A stretch of 13,192 bases of DNA from Gammaproteobacteria bacterium (GTDB lineage: Bacteria; Pseudomonadota; Gammaproteobacteria; UBA6429; Thiohalophilaceae): positions 1 through 13,192 of the forward strand of contig JAHEDA010000044.1 in assembly GCA_024641445.1 (NCBI GenBank), read 5' to 3'. Below the pieces are notes generated by a model. That model had not been told where the DNA came from and searched no databases. It saw only the letters and a list, made by a program, of their open reading frames with translations. Shown piece after piece: positions 7,209 to 13,192 of this stretch (positions are counted from its first letter, which is position 1; every line of letters starts with the position of its first letter). Position numbers and translations under genes: made by a program.

Positions 7209-8429
7209 ATGAAAAAGAAAATTACCTACACAGAAATCGAAGGCCGCAGCCTTGGCTACTATGCCCTGCTGGTAGTACTCGGTGCGTTGGTACTCCTGGG
7301 TGCCGGGGCAGCGCTTTATATGGAACACAACGGTCACTATGTGACAGGAATGTCGAACCAGATCGTATGGGGCATGCCACACGTATTCGCTGTATTCCTC
7401 ATTGTTGCCGCATCGGGGGCCTTGAACGTGGCTTCCATCAGTTCGGTATTTGCAAAGACCGCCTACAAACCGATGGCCCCACTGTCTGCACTACTGGCAA
7501 TTTCGCTCTTGCTTGGTGGGCTGGTCATCCTGGTGTTGGACCTGGGTCATCCTGATCGCCTCATCGTGGCGATGACCTTCTACAATTTTAAGTCCATTTT
7601 TGCCTGGAATATGATCCTGTATAACGGCTTCTTCGTTATCGTTGGTGTCTATCTATGGTTCATGCTGGATCGGACCATGGCGAACTACAGTAAATATGCC
7701 GGATTTGCCGCCTTCTTCTGGCGCTTGACCCTGACAACCGGTACGGGTTCAATCTTTGGCTTCATCGTCGCTCGCCAGGGCTTTGACTCCGCCATCATGG
7801 CACCCATGTTTGTCGTAATGTCCTTCGCCTATGGCCTGGCCATCTTCCTGTTGGTATTAATGGCGACCTATAGCTGGCGTGGTGCTGAACTCGGTGATGG
7901 TACCGTGCGCAGATTGAAAAATCTGTTGGGTGTATTCATTGCGGGTGCCATGTACTTCGTCGTGGTCTTCCACCTGACCAACCTCTACATGACCAAGCAC
8001 CACGGCGTTGAGGCCTTTACCCTGCGCGATGGTGGTATCTACACCCAGCTATTCTGGTATGGGGAGATCCTCGTCGGTGGTGTATTACCACTGATATTGC
8101 TTTACCTGCCGGTAACGGGTAAATCACGAATTGCCATCTCATTCGCCTCTATCCTGGTCATCCTCGGTGGGCTGGCGCAGATGTATGTGACCATCGTTGG
8201 TGGTCAGGCCTATCCGCTTGAGATGTTCCCCGGCAAAGAGATCATCGCAAGCAGCTTCTTCGATGCAGGGGTGAAGTCATATACCCCGACCCTGGCCGAG
8301 GCGCTACTGGGTATCGGCGGGTTTGCCATGGCGCTGATCATGATTCCCCTCGCTCTGCGGATCTTGCGCTTCATTCCCGTCAGCATGGCGGATGCCGAGA
8401 TCGACCCGCACTATCGCGAGGCCAAGTAA
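7209..8429 (+). CDS. dsrP: DsrP, NrfD-like integral membrane subunit of DsrMKJOP
   Basis: DsrP belongs to the NrfD/PsrC family of quinone-interacting membrane proteins and pairs with DsrO. The 406 residues start MKKKITYTEIEGRS and contain about ten hydrophobic segments, for example near 14-36, 52-75, 84-105, 125-150, 190-218, 231-255, 276-297, 303-325 and 360-385. No cofactor motif is expected in this family. The ribosome site before the ATG at 7209 is weak (GCGGGTAG region). The gene probably depends in part on translation of dsrO just upstream. This is the last gene of the complex, and a strong hairpin follows it before dsrN. The assignment rests on the hydrophobic pattern, the position after dsrO and the family-like LDLGHPDR motif. 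Confidence 0.93.
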   Translation: MKKKITYTEIEGRSLGYYALLVVLGALVLLGAGAALYMEHNGHYVTGMSNQIVWGMPHVFAVFLIVAASGALNVASISSVFAKTAYKPMAPLSALLAISLLLGGLVILVLDLGHPDRLIVAMTFYNFKSIFAWNMILYNGFFVIVGVYLWFMLDRTMANYSKYAGFAAFFWRLTLTTGTGSIFGFIVARQGFDSAIMAPMFVVMSFAYGLAIFLLVLMATYSWRGAELGDGTVRRLKNLLGVFIAGAMYFVVVFHLTNLYMTKHHGVEAFTLRDGGIYTQLFWYGEILVGGVLPLILLYLPVTGKSRIAISFASILVILGGLAQMYVTIVGGQAYPLEMFPGKEIIASSFFDAGVKSYTPTLAEALLGIGGFAMALIMIPLALRILRFIPVSMADAEIDPHYREAK

Positions 8430-8438
8430 TTATCCTCA

Positions 8439-8468
8439 GGGACTGCCCGCATTCATGCGAGCAGTCCC
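8439..8468 (+). promoter_or_regulatory. Long hairpin between dsrP and dsrN
   Basis: Bases 8439-8446 (GGGACTGC) pair with 8461-8468 (GCAGTCCC). After a single C/A mismatch (8447/8460), 8448-8451 (CGCA) pair with 8456-8459 (TGCG) around a TTCA loop. That gives twelve pairs, nine of them G-C. It begins 9 bp after the dsrP stop and lacks a T-run, so it does not look like an intrinsic terminator. A competing pairing also exists: CAGGGAC at 8437-8443 with GTCCCTG at 8472-8478. It may be a processing or stability element or a partial attenuator. The base pairing is observed; the role is inferred. Confidence 0.6.
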
Positions 8469-8493
8469 CTGGTCCCTGCGGACGCACGTGTCT

Positions 8494-9882
8494 ATGAAAC
8501 GCCTGTTCATCTCCGCTGCTCACAAATCCTCAGGCAAGACCACCATCACCCTCGGTTTATGCCGCGCCCTCGTGCAACAGGGACTGCGCGTACAGGCCTT
8601 CAAAAAAGGTCCTGACTACATTGACCCGATGTGGTTGGCTCAGGCCTCGGGCAATCCTTGTTACAATCTCGACTTCAATACCATGACGCACACCGAGATG
8701 CGTAGCATGGTATTTGAAAAATCTCGCACTGCGGATATCGCCTTAATTGAGGGCAATAAGGGCCTCTATGACGGACTGGATCTCGATGGCAGCAATAGTA
8801 ATGCCGCACTCGCCACTCTTTTAAAAAGCCCCGTGGTGTTGGTACTCGATGCCCGTGGGATGACACGCGGTATTGCGCCTTTAATCCTGGGGTATCAGGC
8901 CTTTGACCCGGCTATAAAAATTGCCGGCGTGATCCTGAATCAATTGGGCGGGAGTCGGCACGAAAAAAAGCTCCGTACCGTCATCGAACACTATACCGAT
9001 GTGCAGGTGATCGGTGCCGTACATCGGCATGCGGATTTGGTACTGGAGGAACGTCACCTCGGTCTCATCCCCAGTAATGAGGCTCGTGAGGCCAGCGCAT
9101 ACATCGATAGAATTGCGAACATATTACGGCAGGAAGTCGACCTTTCCATCGTGCAGGCACTCGCAGCTCACGCCCCCGCAATGACACCACCAGCCCCGGA
9201 AAGTAAATCCGTAACGCCACAAGACATACGAATCGGTATTGCCCGTGATGCCGCCTTCGGCTTCTATTACTCCGATGACCTGGATGCACTGGCACAGGCC
9301 GGGGCTAAATTGATCCCGTTTAGCCCTATCCGTGATACTCAGTTACCTGACGTTGATGCCCTCTTCATCGGTGGCGGTTTCCCTGAAACTCACATGTCAC
9401 AACTGGAGGCCAATCTCAGCATGCGCGATGCCGTGAGAAAGGCTGTCGAATCAGGTATGCCGGTCTATGCCGAGTGTGGCGGGCTTATGTACCTATCGCG
9501 GCAGATCACTTGGCGAGGCGACACGCGCGCGATGGTCGGTGCCATCGCCGCAGATATCAGCATGCACGACAAACCCCAGGGCCGTGGCTACATCAAGCTG
9601 GAACCCACACCGATGCACCCCTGGCCACAGACGGCAGAGATCGCCTCCCCTCTACAGGCGCATGAATTTCACTACTCAAGCCTGACCAATGTGGCACCGG
9701 GTTTCCAATATGCCTATAAGATAGTCCGTGGGACTGGCCTTGATGGCCAACACGATGGCCTTATTTATAAGAATACCCTCGCCTGCTATGCCCATCTACG
9801 CGACACCAGTCGCTACCACTGGGCCAGCGGGTTCGTTCAATTTATTCGCTCATACAAGACAGCCAGAGGAACACCGATATGA
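8494..9882 (+). CDS. dsrN: DsrN, cobyrinate a,c-diamide synthase-like (siroheme amidation)
   Basis: DsrN resembles CbiA/CobB, which amidate cobyrinate using glutamine and ATP. In sulfur oxidisers it is proposed to make the siro(haem)amide of DsrAB. I chose the ATG at 8494 (MKRLFISAAHKSSGKTT, 462 residues) because the P-loop-like SAAHKSSGKTT at 7-17 then sits at the family position. The in-frame ATG at 8455 lies inside the hairpin upstream and would add 13 residues. The ribosome site is weak. KKGPDYIDP follows the P-loop as in CbiA. The C-terminal half is a class I-type (GATase 3) glutaminase with FIGGGFPE, nucleophile Cys328 (YAECGGLMYL) and His390/393 (HEFHYS). The stop overlaps the dsrR start by 4 bp. 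Confidence 0.93.
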   Translation: MKRLFISAAHKSSGKTTITLGLCRALVQQGLRVQAFKKGPDYIDPMWLAQASGNPCYNLDFNTMTHTEMRSMVFEKSRTADIALIEGNKGLYDGLDLDGSNSNAALATLLKSPVVLVLDARGMTRGIAPLILGYQAFDPAIKIAGVILNQLGGSRHEKKLRTVIEHYTDVQVIGAVHRHADLVLEERHLGLIPSNEAREASAYIDRIANILRQEVDLSIVQALAAHAPAMTPPAPESKSVTPQDIRIGIARDAAFGFYYSDDLDALAQAGAKLIPFSPIRDTQLPDVDALFIGGGFPETHMSQLEANLSMRDAVRKAVESGMPVYAECGGLMYLSRQITWRGDTRAMVGAIAADISMHDKPQGRGYIKLEPTPMHPWPQTAEIASPLQAHEFHYSSLTNVAPGFQYAYKIVRGTGLDGQHDGLIYKNTLACYAHLRDTSRYHWASGFVQFIRSYKTARGTPI

Positions 9883-10190
9883 TGATCACGATCACCCCAG
9901 CCGCCGCACAGCAGATTAAGACGTCTGCCCAGCAAAACCACATGGAGGGCATGCCCCTACGCATTGCGGCCATGCGCAACGCAGACGGTAGCGTTCATTA
10001 TGGTTTGGGCTTCGATGACACCAAGGACAAAGACCTCACCTATAACTCTGAAGGCGTCACGCTGATCATTGCCCCAAACAGCATCGACCTGCTCAGTAAC
10101 ACCGTAATCGACTACGTTAAACTGGATAATGGTGAGATGAATTTTATCTTCAAGAATCCCAATGACCCGAACTATCACCCGGCACAATAA
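9879..10190 (+). CDS. dsrR: DsrR, A-type scaffold-like protein lacking cysteines
   Basis: DsrR (103 residues) has the IscA/SufA-type fold but not its Fe-S ligands. In A. vinosum it affects Dsr protein levels, possibly after transcription. MMITITPAAAQQIKTSAQQ matches the N-terminal A-type pattern, and VHYGLGFDD and GVTLIIAPNSIDLLSNTVIDY match the core. No cysteine occurs in the whole protein. The usual C-terminal CGCG-type end is replaced by FKNPNDPNYHPAQ, as in other DsrR proteins. An AGAGGA site (9865-9870) lies 8 bp before the ATG at 9879; a second ATG follows at 9882. It overlaps dsrN by 4 bp (ATGA), so coupled translation is likely. This is the last recognisable dsr gene here; dsrS is not next. 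Confidence 0.93.
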   Translation: MMITITPAAAQQIKTSAQQNHMEGMPLRIAAMRNADGSVHYGLGFDDTKDKDLTYNSEGVTLIIAPNSIDLLSNTVIDYVKLDNGEMNFIFKNPNDPNYHPAQ

Positions 10191-10233
10191 CCCCTTGCTT
10201 TACCAAGAATTAACCGAACTGACTGCGCTCAGA

Positions 10234-10264
10234 CCATACGTTATGGGATAGAATGATGGCATCA
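10234..10264 (+). promoter_or_regulatory. Two short dyads upstream of the kinase gene, possible operator region
   Basis: The 97 bp between dsrR and the kinase gene holds two perfect inverted repeats: CCATA-CGT-TATGG at 10234-10246 and TGATG-G-CATCA at 10254-10264. The hexamer GCATCA recurs at 10279-10284, 20 bp after its first copy. A -10-like TAGAAT (10249-10254) sits between the dyads, but I see no good -35 box at normal spacing. The dyads do not fit the NarL 7-2-7 heptamer arrangement. This could be the promoter or operator for the kinase/regulator pair. Short dyads of this size can arise by chance, so confidence is low. Confidence 0.25.
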
Positions 10265-10287
10265 ACTCAAACAGTGTTGCATCACCC

Positions 10288-11937
10288 ATGCTGAATGATA
10301 TCGCCCCACATACCGCAACCACCCAAGGGCCACCACTTCGTGCGGGCCACTGGCACGCCCGTCTGGGCCCGCCCCTGGCGGCCTTGTTGGTGCTTAATTT
10401 TACGGGTATTGCCATGACCATAGTGGGACGTCAGGGCTTCAGCAGCGATGCGCTGTTCTATACGACCCTGGCCCTCCTGACACTCAGCAACCTTGGCTTT
10501 GCCCTTTTGATGTACCTCAGGATACGCTCCAATCTGCTTACCCCGCTCACCGAGATGCGTAGCTGGGCACAAGAGATACGCTCAGGCAAATTATCCAAAC
10601 GCCTGCACACCGATCAATCCGGGGAGTACGCCAATCTGGCCGGGGACATCAACGAGGTCAGTGGTATGTTGCAGACCCTGGCGGAAGACATGCAGAGCCA
10701 GGTTAAGAAGCAGACCAAGTACATTGAACAAAAGACCCGCTCACTCGAGATCATCTATGACGTCGCCGCCAGTATCAACGTCTCGCGTGACCTTGAAGAC
10801 CTGTTAACGCGCTTCCTCCACACCCTGAAAGAGGTAGTCAAGGCACGCGCGGCGGTGGTCCGGCTGGTCACGGACGACAACCAGATGCGGTTGGTGGCCA
10901 GCACAGGTTTGAGTGATGAGGTTATTCAACGTGAGCAACTGCTCCCTGCCAAGACCTGTCTCTGCGGCAACGCCTATTCAACCGGCACCGTTATGTTTCA
11001 ACGTGATGTCAGCGAGTGCGACCAGATCATTGGTCACACCTTTTTCAAAGGTGAAAAGATCGGCATGATTGCCGTACCCCTGCAATATCGGGATCGCACC
11101 CTCGGGGTATACAACCTGTTTGTCGCACAGCAGGATTTTGCCGAACGTGAACGAGAAGACATCAAGGACCTCCTCACCAGCATCGGTCGCCATCTGGGTA
11201 TGGCCATTGATAAGGCCCGCGTCGATGACGAGACCAATCGACTCTCGATCATGGAGGAACGCACCCGCCTCGCCCATGAGCTGCACGATTCACTGGCACA
11301 GACCCTCGCCAGCCTGCGCTTTCAAGTCCGTGTGCTGGATGAAACGTTACGTACCGGCCAGGAACAAGCCGTCTGGCATGAATTGGAACAGATCGAAAAC
11401 AATCTTGACGAGGCCTACGCCGAGTTGCGCGAGCTGATTACGCACTTCCGTGCACCGATTGATCGACGCGGTCTGGTGCCCGCCGTACAACACCTTGTCG
11501 ATCGCTTCCGCAAACAAACTGACAGCCATATCTTCCTGCAAAAGGAATGGAATCTCATCCACCTGCCTGCGAGCATTGAAGTTCAGGTGCTTCGTATCAT
11601 TCAGGAGGCCTTGAACAATATTCGCAAACACAGTCAGGCACAAAATGTGCGCATTCTTATGCGCAGCGATCCACACGGAAAATGTAGAATACTCATAGAA
11701 GATGATGGTGTCGGCATGGCTGAGAAGAGGGCCAAAGATGGTGCAGACCATTATGGTTTACACATCATGCAGGAGCGTGCGCGCCAGATCGATGGGGAAC
11801 TACGCATCGAGAGTGAGGCAGGTGAAGGTACCCAGATCATCCTGGAGTTCCGCCATACCGGTTCGGGTATAGCACCCTCGTTACCAACCCTGCCCAAGAT
11901 TGAGATCAGTGCCGCCTTTAAACGGAGCCTGCCATGA
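10288..11937 (+). CDS. NarX-type sensor histidine kinase with HAMP and GAF domains
   Basis: This is a membrane histidine kinase of the NarX/HisKA_3 type, 549 residues. Two hydrophobic segments (about 29-47 and 56-77) are separated by only about ten residues, so the periplasmic nitrate-sensing domain of NarX is absent. A HAMP-like region (78 to about 130) and a coiled linker (KKQTKYIEQKTRSLEIIYD) follow. Next comes a GAF domain (about 155-310) with Cys224, Cys226 (TCLCG) and Cys244. The phosphorylation site is His333 in LAHELHDSLAQTLASLRFQ, close to the NarX motif. The ATPase domain shows EALNNIRKHS, EDDGVGM and a glycine-rich GEGTQI. I start at ATG 10288 because it keeps the first membrane segment; no clear ribosome site is visible. 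The gene overlaps its regulator by 4 bp. The signal is unknown, probably cytoplasmic. Confidence 0.9.
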   Translation: MLNDIAPHTATTQGPPLRAGHWHARLGPPLAALLVLNFTGIAMTIVGRQGFSSDALFYTTLALLTLSNLGFALLMYLRIRSNLLTPLTEMRSWAQEIRSGKLSKRLHTDQSGEYANLAGDINEVSGMLQTLAEDMQSQVKKQTKYIEQKTRSLEIIYDVAASINVSRDLEDLLTRFLHTLKEVVKARAAVVRLVTDDNQMRLVASTGLSDEVIQREQLLPAKTCLCGNAYSTGTVMFQRDVSECDQIIGHTFFKGEKIGMIAVPLQYRDRTLGVYNLFVAQQDFAEREREDIKDLLTSIGRHLGMAIDKARVDDETNRLSIMEERTRLAHELHDSLAQTLASLRFQVRVLDETLRTGQEQAVWHELEQIENNLDEAYAELRELITHFRAPIDRRGLVPAVQHLVDRFRKQTDSHIFLQKEWNLIHLPASIEVQVLRIIQEALNNIRKHSQAQNVRILMRSDPHGKCRILIEDDGVGMAEKRAKDGADHYGLHIMQERARQIDGELRIESEAGEGTQIILEFRHTGSGIAPSLPTLPKIEISAAFKRSLP

Positions 11938-12602
11938 GCCTACGCGTCCTCCTTATTGACGATCACACCCTGTTTCGCGTTGGCCTGGAGGGCCTGCTGA
12001 GTAGCCGTGGCATCGAGGTTGTGGGCGCGGTCGAAAACGGGCAGGAGAGTTTGCGACTTGTCGATGAGCTAAAACCCGATGTGGTATTGCTGGATATGCG
12101 CATGCCTGGAATCGATGGACTTGGTGTATTGCGCATGTTGCGTCAGGCACGGGATGAGTTACCCATCGTCATGTTGACAACGAGTAGTGAAGAGAGCGAT
12201 TTAATCGAGTCATTGCGTGCCGGGGCACAAGGTTATCTGCTGAAAGACATGGAACCTGATGCCCTGGTTGTGGCCCTGCGTGACATCGTCGCGGGAAAGA
12301 CTGTGGTAGCCCCTGATTTAGCTCCTGTCTTGGCCAAGGCCGTACAAGGCAAATCAATGGAAGACACGAAGCCACCGGTCACGAGTCCCTTCGGCGAACT
12401 CACGCCGCGCGAAACAGAGATCCTTGCGTTGCTTGCAGAGGGGCAGAGCAATAAGTCCATTGCGCGCAATCTTGGTATCTCTGACGGTACCGTCAAACTT
12501 CACGTTAAGGCCATCCTGCGTAAATTGGGTGTTCACTCCCGCGTCGAGGCCGCCGTCATGGCAGTAGAGCAAGGTCTACCAAAGACCGTTATCGCAAATT
12601 AG
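11934..12602 (+). CDS. NarL/FixJ-type response regulator with LuxR-type HTH
   Basis: This 222-residue response regulator should receive phosphate from the kinase just upstream, with which it shares an ATGA overlap. The receiver domain (about 3-120) has the acidic pair Asp9-Asp10, the phosphoacceptor Asp54 (VVLLDMRMPGIDG), the switch threonine in IVMLTTSS and the conserved lysine in GYLLKDM. A linker leads to a LuxR/NarL-type DNA-binding domain from about 155: LTPRETEILALLAEGQSN, KSIARNLGISDGTVKLHV and KAILRKLGVHSRVEAA. It closely follows the NarL pattern, but NarL itself cannot be claimed without a nitrate-sensing partner. Its targets are not known. The gene position makes the dsr cluster, its own promoter, or the downstream rhodanese gene candidates. 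Confidence 0.93.
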   Translation: MSLRVLLIDDHTLFRVGLEGLLSSRGIEVVGAVENGQESLRLVDELKPDVVLLDMRMPGIDGLGVLRMLRQARDELPIVMLTTSSEESDLIESLRAGAQGYLLKDMEPDALVVALRDIVAGKTVVAPDLAPVLAKAVQGKSMEDTKPPVTSPFGELTPRETEILALLAEGQSNKSIARNLGISDGTVKLHVKAILRKLGVHSRVEAAVMAVEQGLPKTVIAN

Positions 12603-12614
12603 TTCGGAACTTCC

Positions 12615-13088
12615 ATGAAGACCTTTAATGACCTTGTTAACGAGATATTGCCAGAGATCACCGAGCTGTTTCCTTGGGACCTTGAGGAACGCCTACAGTC
12701 CGCTGACAAACCTCTGATGATTGATGTACGCGAACCCTATGAATTCGAGGCCATGCATATCGACGGTTCTATCAATGTACCCCGCGGCATCCTTGAGACG
12801 GCCTGCGAATTTGATTATGAAGAAACCGTTCCCGCGCTGGCCTCCGCCAGAGATAGAGAGATTGTGGTCATCTGCCGCTCAGGTCGTCGAAGCGCCCTCG
12901 CGGCCTATATTATGCGGACCATGGGCTTCAAAAAACCGCTTTCACTCAAGACAGGTCTGCGCGGCTGGAACGATTTCGAACAACCGATGGTCGATGCCAG
13001 GGGCGATGAGGTGCATATCGACACCGCTGATGAATTCTTTGCATCCCGGATTAGACCGGAACAACAATCGAAAAAAATAATCAAATAA
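12615..13088 (+). CDS. Single-domain rhodanese-like sulfurtransferase
   Basis: This 157-residue protein has one rhodanese domain and neither signal peptide nor membrane segment, so it is probably cytoplasmic. The domain starts after an N-terminal extension of about 35 residues (FNDLVNEILPEITELFPWDLEE). It shows MIDVREPYEFEAMHIDGSIN, then the active-site loop CRSGRRS with catalytic Cys87 and GLRGWNDF at the end. A C-terminal tail of about 35 residues, rich in charge, follows. Rhodaneses move persulfide sulfur from thiosulfate or protein persulfides. In A. vinosum a rhodanese works with TusA and DsrE2 upstream of DsrEFH, but no tusA or dsrE2 gene is present here. It starts 12 bp after the regulator stop, probably in the same transcript. 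The in-pathway role is inferred from position only. Confidence 0.9.
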   Translation: MKTFNDLVNEILPEITELFPWDLEERLQSADKPLMIDVREPYEFEAMHIDGSINVPRGILETACEFDYEETVPALASARDREIVVICRSGRRSALAAYIMRTMGFKKPLSLKTGLRGWNDFEQPMVDARGDEVHIDTADEFFASRIRPEQQSKKIIK

Positions 13089-13109
13089 CATTTACCTACA
13101 GGGAGTGTC

Positions 13110-13192
13110 ATGAGCAAACCAACCATCCTCGTCACCGGCGGTGCCGGTTACATTGGCAGTCACGTTGCACGTCAACTGGGCGAACGCGGTGA
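13110..13192 (+). CDS. galE: UDP-glucose 4-epimerase-like protein (3' end missing)
   Basis: Only the first 27 codons are in the window. They read MSKPTILVTGGAGYIGSHVA, followed by RQLGERG. The motif TGGAGYIGSH is the NAD-binding Rossmann signature of extended short-chain dehydrogenases and is typical of UDP-glucose 4-epimerase (GalE). A GGGAG ribosome site (13101-13105) lies 4 bp before the ATG. The gap after the rhodanese gene is 21 bp. Other sugar-nucleotide epimerases share this start, so the exact enzyme is likely but not certain. It seems unrelated to sulfur metabolism and probably marks the end of the sulfur-related block. Confidence 0.8.
   Translation, partial: MSKPTILVTGGAGYIGSHVARQLGERG

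Noticed and set aside
8392..8493. A longer dsrN start at 8392 or 8455
   Set aside because: The 8392 start lies within dsrP and 8455 is inside the hairpin; the conserved CbiA-like N-terminus begins at 8494.

Overview
The window carries most of a dsr (dissimilatory sulfite reductase) gene cluster of the sulfur-oxidising type. All genes lie on the + strand, in the order dsrE(partial)-F-H-C-M-K-L-J-O-P-N-R. They are followed by a NarX/NarL-like two-component pair, a single-domain rhodanese and the first codons of a galE-like epimerase gene. The dsrEFH trio, dsrL and the dsrEFHCMKLJOPNR order, known from Allochromatium vinosum, mark reverse-acting (rDsr) sulfur oxidation and not sulfate reduction. 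Moderate GC content and the gene set suggest a gammaproteobacterial sulfur oxidiser. Related betaproteobacteria cannot be excluded, and I cannot name a genus.

Region 1 (1-1494) holds the soluble sulfur-relay proteins. DsrE, DsrF and DsrH form the hexameric sulfurtransferase, with the expected cysteines of DsrE (Cys78 equivalent) and DsrH (Cys20). DsrC has the two C-terminal redox cysteines that carry sulfur to and from the sulfite reductase DsrAB, whose genes should lie just upstream of the window. A strong stem-loop follows dsrC.

Region 2 (1582-8429) encodes the transmembrane complex DsrMKJOP and, between dsrK and dsrJ, DsrL. DsrM is a NarI-like haem b subunit, DsrK an HdrD-like Fe-S subunit, DsrJ a periplasmic trihaem cytochrome c, DsrO a Tat-exported ferredoxin with sixteen cysteines, and DsrP an NrfD-like integral membrane subunit. 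DsrL is the cytoplasmic iron-sulfur flavoprotein thought to take electrons from DsrAB to NAD(P)+.

Region 3 (8430-10190) contains a second strong hairpin, dsrN (cobyrinate a,c-diamide synthase-like, probably siroheme amidation) and dsrR (an A-type scaffold fold with no cysteine). The last two genes overlap by 4 bp.

Region 4 (10191-13192) departs from the A. vinosum layout, where dsrS follows dsrR. Here a 97 bp gap with two short dyads leads into a histidine kinase with almost no periplasmic domain and a cysteine-containing GAF domain. A translationally coupled NarL/FixJ-type regulator, a rhodanese and galE follow.

The core is a known system. The least described parts are the kinase/regulator/rhodanese block attached to the dsr cluster and the two intergenic RNA hairpins. 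I found no mobile elements, CRISPR arrays, tRNA or rRNA genes. No gene-free stretch exceeds 300 bases; the longest is the 97 bp before the kinase gene.
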